Part shown: in pieces, positions 48,325-57,900 of the stretch | Position numbering within the stretch: position 1 is the stretch's first letter | Layout of the letters: each line of letters starts with the position of its first letter | DNA from: Scolanthus callimorphus | Lineage: Eukaryota > Cnidaria > Anthozoa > Actiniaria > Edwardsiidae | DNA length: 64,000 bases | Direction: 5' to 3' | Assembly (NCBI GenBank): GCA_033964015.1 | Contig: CM066919.1 | Coordinates: 24,065,204-24,129,203 of the forward strand | The notes under the pieces: generated by a model | The model's database searches: none | The model's input: only the letters and a program-made list of their open reading frames with translations | Told to the model about the DNA's origin: nothing | Translations under genes and position numbers: made by a program

Positions 48325-48975
48325 TCCAAAGGCCCTGTCCACACTAACGCGTTTTCAAAAGTATTCGTTTTCTAATTGATACGGATTCGCAGCGTGTTAG
48401 GTGGACGGGAGATTCGGAAAATTTAGCTCCACAAAAAGCGATCAGTTTTTATTTGATGTTGACGCGTGCAAGGATAGTATCAAATTATTTAAAATAAGAA
48501 AAGTCGGCGTTACAACGTAGGTTTTAGTTGTATTTTAGTACAATATTTCGGCTGGCCAAACCAGCCTTCTTCAGGTACTGTGAATACATAATGGCATGAT
48601 AGGCTTATATATAAGGTGAAACGTGATACAATAAAAATGCTGATGATGATGACGTGTGTGATATTACACTAGATAAGAGATATAACAATATAAAAAAATT
48701 AAAGGAAAATACAAAGAAAAATAAATACAACATAATCTAAAATGAAGTTTCATCTCGTCGACTTCATTTTAGATTATATTGTATTTATTTTTTCTTTGTA
48801 TTTTCCTTTAATTTTTTTTGGCTACGGCCTGACGATATCTATACGGATTCGTTTTTATTCACTTTCGAGTGCGTTTCCAAAGTTATACGGATTCGATGAA
48901 AACGATCAGCGTATCTAAAAGTATGCGGATTCAAACGAAATCGTGTTACATGGCGTTAGTGTGGACGGGTCTAAT
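48325..48975. mobile_element. MITE, CTGTCCACACTAACGC family, with nested insert
   Basis: The left arm CTGTCCACACTAACGCGTTT is mirrored at the right (GGCGTTAGTGTGGACGGG). A stretch at about 48500-48825 interrupts it. The insert has a CTGAAGAAGG stem-loop (inverted at 48545-48575) and a ~55-bp-arm hairpin at 48694-48821. Confidence 0.7.
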
Positions 48976-49033
48976 TCGTTCCTAATTTGCATAATACCTT
49001 CGTTGCTGTGCTGCAACTTGGAGAAGCAGCACA

Positions 49034-52000
49034 ATGGATTCCAAAGTCTCGAAATGGCTTTTCTGCCTTCTTCTCCCATGGTTCCTGACCCAAATATTCT
49101 ACATTTCGGTAAGTAAAACTAAACTAATAAAAATGTTTATTGCTAAATCATTATGTTTATAGTGTAAACTGGATCAAGCGCCAGAAGTTTTTGGCAACCC
49201 TGTCAAATTTAATGTAGTCTTAACTTAACTACATAAGCTTACATAAGAAGTTCGAAAAATAATGAACCAGAGACGACTAGAGGTTATGTTTGTATTCCAA
49301 CTAGTAGTATTATATCATGCAATACTCATTTTACCAATTAAAGCCTGCCTTTTCATTATTAATCAATAGTTATTGGCTGTATTATTAAGACCTAGACGTT
49401 TGTTTTCCTATCGACGCGTCGACACGTTTTTTTTTGTGGCTTGAAAGTTGTCGCCATGCGATGCGGAAATTATTCGTGAAATTTCGTCGAATTCATTAAA
49501 AAAGATATGTTTATTGGCTAATCGTCAAGTGAGAAGTTGACTGAAATACGAAATATCTTTGACACTTTTTGCATCTTTCAAACTCTGAGCGCTATACAGA
49601 TTTAATTCCTCAATCAAATGGAACACTGCAATAATCCCCGACGCAACAACCAGCTCCAGCTTCGAATGTTAAAGACAGTTTTGATTTTTTAATGTTTTTT
49701 TAGAACATGGAATTATTATCCTCATAATAGCTCCATGGTTAGAACAAGGAAGCAGTAGAAAAAGTACTATTAGCAATTGCTGTTACCCTTGGAAACAAGA
49801 TAGAGGGTGTGGAATATGGGTATATATGCAGTGTGCAGATAAATGCATTGGATGCAGGGTACACAATTGATTTTCTCAGATTGTGTGGTTCCAGAAATTA
49901 TCCATAATGGAAGGGCATTGGAAAGTCCAGAGGGGTCAATTTACCTGATCATTTCCATACAAATACTGTATTTTTCCTTGGAAATTCCAAAGGGGTAGGG
50001 GGGTCACTTTTCAACACCCTTCCTTGGAGGGGGTATGGATATTTTCTGGAACCACACATTGTAACAAATTCCATTGGCATCCATATATTTCCATATGTAA
50101 ATGGTCAGTTCTCCACAGAACAGGTCTCTCCATAGATTAAGGTTTTGCAGATATAACTTAAAAAATGTAAATGAATTTTGTTTAGCTGCTATATCAATGC
50201 AAACTTGATTAAAACTATTCTACTAACAGGTTTAAATCAACAACTTTTAATGTTTATCTTTGAATCTTGAATTTCTGGCTTGTACTCAATACCTACATGT
50301 ACACTACCTAAAAACATAATATGAGCTGCTATTATTTTTGAGTCTCCCTCTTGCTATCAAGTGCACCCATTTACTGGCTGAATATTTTAACTTAAGTGCT
50401 ATTGGTATTTTTGTCTAAGGCATATGAGTCTTATGAGTATTGGGAATATGAATCTGATGGATCCCATAGAAGCAGGCGCAGCGTCAGTGTTAGCAACAGT
50501 AAGTTCACTATAACTGTTTGGAGTATCCAATAGACCTCCTCGGCTTGGGCATAATGTTTTGCCCATTTCAGATCACGTGGCATTCCCATGAGTATTCTCT
50601 CCATATTCATATCCTTCGGTGCATAGCAGAAAAAGAAAGAGAGAATACTCATGGGAATGCAATGTGATCTGAAATGGGAAAACTTTATGCCCAAGCCCAG
50701 GAGGTCTATTTAATATTTAGTAATTAACGACTTCAACTTTCATATGATATGGAGAATATTCAGATTGACAAGCTGTTGTCAACCAAGGCAGAAGGCCAAT
50801 ATGGATAACCTAGTCTACATATCATATGAAAGCTGATTTCATTGTTTTATCATTCATTCTGATTAGCTGCCCAATTTCACCTTCATTTAGTGTCTGATTT
50901 TCCTTCTTCAATTACTTGATAGAGCTGGCAGTTCGCCTGCTAGGCACAAGAATGTGCAATACTTTTTTCATCTCGTCCATTCTTTGACATCGTTCAGGGG
51001 TGGATCTAGGGGGTTGTGGGGGTTGCACCCCCCCCCCCCCCCCCCTCTCTCTCTCTCTGAAAAAATCCTGGATCTGCCACTGTCTTTGATGGCAAGTCCA
51101 TGGCAAAATGCACCTTTTCTATGTTTCATTGATTTTTCTTTTTTTCCTTCCCCAGCACCTCCACAACCTACTGCAGAATTCCCAGTTGTCCTCTTCTCTG
51201 ATCTGAGTTACAACAATGAAAGCTCAGGATATTACCACAGGCTGCGACAGGGAGAGTTCTGTGTTTGGGGAAGCACTATTGATAACCGTGTGAGAGAATT
51301 TAGGTTCAGATCAATACTCTCTCTTCCAAACACAACTGTTACATTTCAAGGTGACTAAAGCAGATTTGTTATTGACTCAGTTATAATTTTAATATTCTTT
51401 TAGCCATCGTTTTGGTTTTGGGAGTGAATATATCTGATTCACTTGTTGTGTGTCTATAAGGCTGTGTCATGTTTATGACCCCCCCCCCCCCTGGAATTTC
51501 CAAATCCTTCCATAGGGAGTAGATATGGATCTTTTCTGCAATCAATCACTGTACGATTTGCTATGAATGTGACATGAGAACGTACGCAGCAAGGTGTCAA
51601 AATAAACTAAAAAAATATATATCCATACCCCTCCCCCCCACGGAAGGGTGTTGAGAAATGACCCTCCCACCCCTCTGGAATTTCCGAAGAAAAATACAGT
51701 ATTTGTATGGAAAATATCAGGTAAATTGACCCCCCCACCCTCTGGAATTTCCAATCCCTTCCATAGGAGGGGGATGGATATTTTTGGAAACACACATTCT
51801 AATTTCATTTATTAATAGTGCATTATCTTTATTTTTGTTAGCTTGTTGTCCAAGTGGACAGACATTTGTTGCTCGCTTAACAAACATCTGCAACATATCA
51901 AACATCCATCTTTGGATGTTTGATCATCCAGAGGCAGGAGGCTCTCAAGGGACTTTCTATACATCATGGGTTCACTGGAAGATGGATTTTTCCATTCGAC

Positions 52001-53445
52001 CTGAAAGCTGTCAGTCAAACTGCAATTCCCTTCCTTGTAATGGAGAGTGTTACTTTGGTTCCTGCGGCACTGATGGAACATGTCAATGTGCAAGTGGCTA
52101 CTCTGGTGAAAAGTGTGAGACAAGTAAGTTGATGAAAATAATAACTTTGCTGAGGACATGCATCTATTTAGTTATACTTGGCAACTCTGTTGGCCTAAAA
52201 AAGTGATAGGGTTGAGGAGTTCTAAATCATCTAAATCATCTTCAGGGACTTATAAACTAAGTACATGTATGTCTACCAGAGAAAACTCACCTGGATTTGA
52301 AAAAAATCCAGGCTGAGTGGGATTCGAACCCACAACCTTCAGGTATCTAGACCCCTGCTCTACCAACTAAGCTATCAGCCTGTTGGGATTGGTGTGTGGG
52401 TCGGGGTTTTTGGGTTCAATGGACATAAGAAAAATTGGTTCCTTTCCCTTAGAAGTCTGAAACCATACTCTAAATGTGTTTTCTCATTTTCTTTTGTTCT
52501 TTGTTCTTGAAGGGATGACCATTGGGAAGCCAAAATGTCCACCCTAAAAAATACCTGTCAGTCCAAAAATACCTGCTTCTGCACCATTTTAGTTCAAAGA
52601 ACCCTAAAAAATACCGTTTTTTCTTCTGCGTACCATTTTCTAACAAAAAAAAACCCTAAAAAATACTGGATCACTGATTTTGACCCCTGAAAAGTGCAAT
52701 GGTCATACCTAACATCCGAATATAGGGAGTCCCCCCCCCCCCCCGCCCGATTTTCAGATACAGCTACTTTTTTAGGCTTTCCAAGGCAAGATCTGACGAA
52801 GTACCAAATTTTTGATACATTTCTGGGCTGAAATGATGTCTTTTTTAGGCTTAATTTTTTACAATTTTCATTGGGGAAGCATGCCCTCCTTTGAAAAATA
52901 GAAATACAGGAGATGTATCTTTGACCATCCAACATGATTTTCCTTCTGCCATCCCTGAACTAAAACTGCAATCTTTTTCTTCTTGTCTTTCAGGGCCAGC
53001 GGAGAGTGATAACTTCCCTACAATACAATACCCACTGTTCTTATTTCCCGAGAAAAAGTACAAGGGCACTCCACTGAAAGTAGCTCCAGACACTAATGCA
53101 ATATTTGCAGAAAACAGGCAGACTAAGAAGAACATTAAGTATAATTCCCTCAGGGTGCTTTATGACTGGAAATTGACATTTTCTAGGTCTCTTGCATCGG
53201 CCCCTACTGTTCTTGCACCCGGATCTGATATTGAAGACATAGAAAGCTTCATGGTGAATAACCCTAATTTAGTAGCTGATAAAATCTGGTTTAATTATGC
53301 TAATGACCTTGAATTGGACTTTGTAGTGAAAGTGGAGGATGTTCCATCGTGTACAAACTGCAGTACTACCGGCGGTTGTTGCTATAGCCGGACGTGCCTA
53401 TGTTTGCCAGGGTATACCGGGGTGAATTGCGAGACTAGTGTCTAA
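49034..53445 (+). CDS. Secreted protein with two [Greek-key-like + EGF-like] modules
   Basis: Five exons: 49034-49108, 50420-50498, 51156-51350, 51842-52123 and 52994-53445, for 360 aa. Exon 1 is a signal peptide (WLFCLLLPWFLTQIFYI core). Exon 2 encodes a Tyr/Glu-rich acidic propeptide ending in a furin-type site, RSRR at 42-45. Module 1 (about 55-210) has FPVVLFSDLSYNN...GEFCVWG...VREFRFRS, then an EGF-like domain (CNSLPCNGECYFGSC...CQCASGYSGEKC). Module 2 (about 213-360) repeats the plan: YPLFLFPEKKYKGTPLKV...NSLRVLYDW, then C..C...CLCLPGYTGVNC. The paired strands with LF..x.Y.G spacing recall beta-gamma-crystallin Greek keys; this is an inference. Introns 2-4 are all phase 1, as expected for shuffled extracellular modules. 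I do not know the family, and nothing identifies it as a toxin. Confidence 0.8.
49890..50070. repeat. GGTTCCAGAAAATATCCATACC repeat family, copy 1
   Basis: Starts GTGGTTCCAGAAATTATCCA and ends ATGGATATTTTCTGGAACCA, so it has inverted ends and is a MITE. The interior has TTACCTGAT and TACAAATACTGTATTTTTC. It lies in intron 1 of the EGF-module gene. Confidence 0.65.
50528..50712. mobile_element. Foldback MITE, AATAGACCTCC arms
   Basis: The left arm AATAGACCTCCTCGGCTTGG and ATTCCCATGAGTATTCTCTC are mirrored on the right (GAGAGAATACTCATGGGAAT ... CCAGGAGGTCTATT). 185 bp, in intron 2 of the EGF-module gene. Confidence 0.75.
50751..50835. mobile_element. Short MITE, CTTTCATATGATATG ends
   Basis: ACTTTCATATGATATG at the left and CATATCATATGAAAGC at the right, about 85 bp. 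Confidence 0.55.
50996..51082. mobile_element. Short hAT-like MITE with poly-C core
   Basis: CAGGGGTGGATCTAGGG at the left and CCTGGATCTGCCACTG at the right, enclosing a poly-C and CT tract. Confidence 0.55.
51465..51805. repeat. GGTTCCAGAAAATATCCATACC repeat family, two adjacent copies
   Basis: CCCTGGAATTTCCAAATCC, ACGGAAGGGTGTTGAG and GGATATTTTTGGAAACACAC recur here in intron 3 of the EGF-module gene, matching 49890-50070 and 63525-63600. Confidence 0.6.
52210..52392 (-). mobile_element. tRNA-derived SINE
   Basis: On the minus strand the head (about 52392-52312) resembles a tRNA: GGCTGA acceptor, D-arm GCTTAGTTGGTAGAGC, and a perfect T-arm GTGGGTTCGAATCCCAC, paired with TCAGCC at its end. 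The anticodon stem is imperfect. A unique tail follows towards 52210. It lies in intron 4 of the EGF-module gene. The internal A and B boxes support polymerase III origin. Confidence 0.6.
52505..52745. repeat. Interspersed repeat shared with 34760-35035
   Basis: Second copy of the ACCATTTTAGTTCAAAGAAC repeat, ending CATCCGAATATAGGGAGT and poly-C. Same orientation as the first copy. Confidence 0.6.
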
Positions 53446-54899
53446 ATCGTGGATGATTAGAAGACTGGATGATTAGAAGACGTATTGTCTGAAATCTGTA
53501 TCCAGACCCGGTATCCCTATTTACGTCTTCTTCCTTCCATTACACCATCACCCCTGCGTCTGTTTTTCGCTAGCCCGATTTTCGCGTGGCCAAAACCTCG
53601 CTCGTCTAACTTCTCCCGCTTTCTTCTCTGTTTCTTTCATTGGGTTTCTTTCCGATTTCTTTTCCCTGAAAACACACGGGAACTCTAACAACGCAGGCTA
53701 CGTTTTTTTTGGCCTGAACCTTCCTGAACCCCGACTAGATCTGCTTGTAAATTTGACTGGTGGCCATTTTTAAGTGCTGCATGTGCTTTTAGGAAGTCTC
53801 GCCCTTTTCGGGTAATCCGCCGTGTAAGAACCATTCCCAGAGGACACCATTGTGTGAAACTCTCCTTTCATCATGATTCGTTCTATCAAACAAACAAAAC
53901 TAGTGTGACGCAGCTTGTGAGTTGTTCCAGGTGCTCACACGGGAGAACAGCCCTCTTTTCTCTTTGACCATATCATTTGCGCCCTCAGGGAAGAAAAGTA
54001 AAGAACTTAGTAGCGACTAAACCGGTACAGGGGCTTTCTGAACCTGCAAGTGTTTAAGTCTTTAATGGAGTAAACTTTGCGACTAGTTTCCTAGACTCCT
54101 AGCTGTACTACACGCTTGTACATTCAGAATCTCGCTAATTAGTACAACAAAACTTCACACATCCTTTTAAATACATTCCTGATTTGCAGGGCGCAGATGA
54201 TTGCGCTAGTTTACTTTCTGTGTACTTCGTATGAATATCGAGAATTGTGTATATAGTTGTCAAAATGTAAATATTCAACCAAGAGCCCTAATTTTAAGAG
54301 CATCATCTTCCTCACTGGGTCTATGCTATAGCGCATCTCCCATTGCAAAACAGTAGATGGAAGCTCCTAGGGTGCTTACCATTGATCAAGGAAAACCGGT
54401 TGGTTTGATCGAAAAACTGGTTGGTTTGACCAGCGTCCAATGGCACAAAATATTCCGGTTGGGATGAAATATCGAGTGGAATGGCGCTTACCATTCGCAT
54501 TTCGGACCGGTTGCCTTATTTGGTCATGAAACCGATTTGAGTACAAACTCTACAAACCATTCCGATCGGTTCGTTCAACCGAAATGACGAGAAACCTGTG
54601 AAGCCTGTCCACTCGACCAAACCGAAACACTGATTGTGCCACTGCCGTTACATCAGAAATTTCCGCCGTATTTCGTGACCAATGGTAAGACCACCCATAG
54701 TAATGGTTCCTTGCGTTACGAACAAGGTGTGCGCCACTCGAAAATAACGTTCGCGTTACCTCAGTACATCATGCCACTTAGACGCACATGCATGGCATTT
54801 TGTAAATAGGTAGTTAAGTGGTATTGCCTTTCATTATAAATCTTGTAATTTTTTAATTCACGTCTCTTGTTCTTTATAAAAAGGTATAGAAAGTCCTTC
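53446..54899. other. Intergenic region between convergent genes
   Basis: Holds the repeat at 53821-53940 (see 11203-11335) and a MITE at 54371-54693. No gene was seen. Confidence 0.6.
54371..54693. mobile_element. MITE, GCTTACCATTGATCA family
   Basis: The left end GGTGCTTACCATTGATCAAG is mirrored at the right (TTTCGTGACCAATGGTAAGAC). The interior has repeated ACCGGTTGGTTTGA-like blocks and an internal CTTACCATTCGCATTTCGG copy of the terminus. Confidence 0.6.
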
Positions 54900-54905
54900 T
54901 TTATT
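54900..54905 (-). terminator. Polyadenylation signal of the acyl-CoA synthetase gene
   Basis: AATAAA on the minus strand, 8 bp past the stop codon; possibly overlapping the shortest usable 3' untranslated region. Confidence 0.5.
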
Positions 54906-54913
54906 CACACATT

Positions 54914-57900
54914 TTAGCCCTCAATTCCAAGAGCATTGGTGGCGAACGCACGCAACCCCTTTCTATCGATTTTACCCGATTCTAACAAGGGAAATCGTGA
55001 AACTGGAACAAAATATTTGGGCTTCAAACTCAATCCATCCGCGCCAGGCGGCCATTCCTGTTTGCACCACGTAACTAGCTCCGCCAGCCTCGCTTCTACG
55101 TTTGTCTCTTTTTCGTTCTTCCAAATGACGCATGCGCATATTTGTTCTTGGTACCGCTGGTCTGGAACACCGACAACCACTGCCCCGTCAATAGCTGGGT
55201 GTTTCATCAACACACTTTCAATTTCCGCGGGAAATATCTTGAGAGTGGCACGCTTGATGAAGTCTTTCTTGCGCCCAAGGAGCTGAATCCGTCCCTTGTC
55301 GTCCATCTTTCCAATATCCCCGGTATAATACCAGCCCGTGGGAGTCTTAGCTTGCTTGGTTGCCACAGGATTCCCAAGGTACTCGAGGAAAGTGCTGTGT
55401 GATCGAATGCAAACCTCTCCCGTACCACCCCTAGGCGCAATCCTGTTTTCTTCATCTACGACTTTCACCTCTACACCGGGCAGTGCACTCATTTTGCCAT
55501 AGTCTTCTTCGTTGAGGGTACCCTTCGTATACACGGCTATCATGATCAACGCAATCTCCGTGCTACCGTATGAGAGTCGTGCCATCGATGTTGGTAAACA
55601 CTCAAATACTGCCTTGACCAAAGCCATTGGATAACTCTGACCTCCGATTGTGAAAGACCTAACGTGGCTGAGATCGTACTTAAGGTGGAGCTTTTCTGAC
55701 ACCATTTTATATATCAAAGTGAGCCCAAGCATGCAGCTAGTACACTTCTCTTTCATCATTATTTCAAACACCGATTCGTTGGTCGCGTCCGACAATGCCA
55801 TCTCAGTGGGCACCCAGACAATCGTGGTTCCCATTGACATCTGCAAAAGATGTCCGTATCCCCATCCCCACGCCATTGGGCGGTCGAAGTAGACCCTCTC
55901 AGGGGGTTTGCCTTCAGGGGGAGCATAATGACTTAGGCCTAAATGCAGCACGTGCTGTGCAAGCTTGGAGGCTCCGGTGCTTCCGGACGTGAACACGGCT
56001 ACTGAGGGTTGGTCTGCCAGCAGTTCTCTCTGTGCTTTCAGGACATCTTCTAACCCCTTTGACCTACCGAGGTCAAGGAGTGTCGAATAAGTGCGAAACA
56101 CGTTACACACTTGCTTGCTTGATGGCTCGTCTCCAAGGGAGACAAGCAACTGTCGATCATTTTGATGAAAGGAAATAATCTCTTGGATGGCTCTTTTCAG
56201 CTGTTTCTGCTGCGTGTCTGTCATCACCGGATCGAAAACGATCGCATGAAGCCCTGAAAGGGATAGAGCAACACGTATTTCTTACTTTAAAACGAAGAAA
56301 ATGATTCCCCTGCATGTCCGCTCGCTTCGCTTACAGAGAAGTAGCCTTCTAACCTGTCGCAGGAGGAGTCTCTCGCGCCGCCCATCCTTTGTGTCGGTCA
56401 CGCAACGTTTCCCTAGTACAGGAGGTTGTATAACCTACATGATATTGAGCAAGTCACGGAGGCACTAGCACAATGTATCTCATAGCTGTACTTCATGGTT
56501 GAACCTTTTAGTCTAGAGGGGGTTCACGTGCACAACCTTCAGGCGTGGGCTTTAGTACTGCCACACCTGTGGCTTAAACCAGAACCTCATACACAACACT
56601 TAAACTACAACGATTCGCACAACAGCCACATCTGTGACTTAAACCAGAACCTCATACACAACACTTAAACTACAACGATTCGCACAACAGCCACATCTGT
56701 GACCTGGTAGATGAGCTCACATGCACCACACTCGGACTCTGGCACGTGCCCCTGGTACAGGACATTATCACACGCCATACTTGGACTCTGTACAGAACCT
56801 CGCGCAAAGAGCACCATAGTCTCTAACATTCTAAGTTACGTAGCTATAACACTGTACCTATCTTCTTTAGTAGCTCGACTTTATCGTCTGTGATCCCGCC
56901 AGGACCCAACAATATGATGCTGGCGCCAACACGATGGAGAGCCATGGCAGAAACCGCAAACCGAATACTACTGGCTCCGATCAGGAGCACGCGATGAGCA
57001 CGTGACAATCCAAGCTCCAAAAGGGACGATGCGAGTAAGACGGACCTGTTGGTGTAAGTTGGAATGACAACTGAAGGTGTGCGACTAAAGTACAGTTTAA
57101 GGAAATATGAATTTAGAATATATACGATCCTTGTTGGAATAACCAGCCAATGAGGCCTCTGTTGACAAACAGCTTCAATAGCTTAGCTTCCATCTTTGTT
57201 GGAATGGAAGAGAATAACTTTGTTGGAATAACCATGCAATCAGGACTCTGTTGACAAACATAGCTTCAATAGCTTAGCTTCCATCTCTGGGAAGTTCGAG
57301 TTTCCTATGACTGGAAATAGTCAAATGTCATTGGGGAAATAGGCCTTCCCCGATCTAAATTAAAAACGTTTCAATCTCCTGAATTGGAGAATCAAGCCCC
57401 ATTTACACGACAGAAATGTTTGGCACGGCTCGGATAAAAATGGTTCTTGGTCTACCTCGCCACGTAGTCCCGGCACGGACGAAATTGCGGTCCGTCTCTG
57501 ATACAGTGCAAATGTAGCCAAGCCGTGCCATTAAATTTGGTACTCACTTTTTATCCGCGCCGTGCCAAAAAATCCCTGTCGTGTAAATGGTTCTTCGGAT
57601 TTTCCCAAATTACCGTGAGTGGATTTTGTTTATAGACATTTTGTGTGGAGCTTTTCCTTGGGCCTGTATGTACAGGTGCCGGGGGGCCTATGGTTGCGAT
57701 GTTGGAGGGGGCTGGTGGGGGGGGGGGGGGGTCGTACCATTCACGGTATTCTCCATCATCATCATCATCATCATCTTTATTAAAATTGAACACGGTTAAA
57801 AATCATCAGGCGAAATATAAATATCTTAATTACTATCTACACTATGAACAACTATCTATATTATATACAAACTAAGGAAAAGAAAATTAAAGCCTGTTTT

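Noticed and set aside
46690..48590. Functional hammerhead ribozymes at the CTGAAGAAGG stem-loops
   Set aside because: An extra A follows the CUGANGA core, and I found no convincing stem I with a UH cleavage site. Kept only as a motif observation.
57551..57793. Poly-Asp/poly-Pro reverse ORF
   Set aside because: It is the translated LINE tail microsatellite plus a G-rich tract, not a gene.
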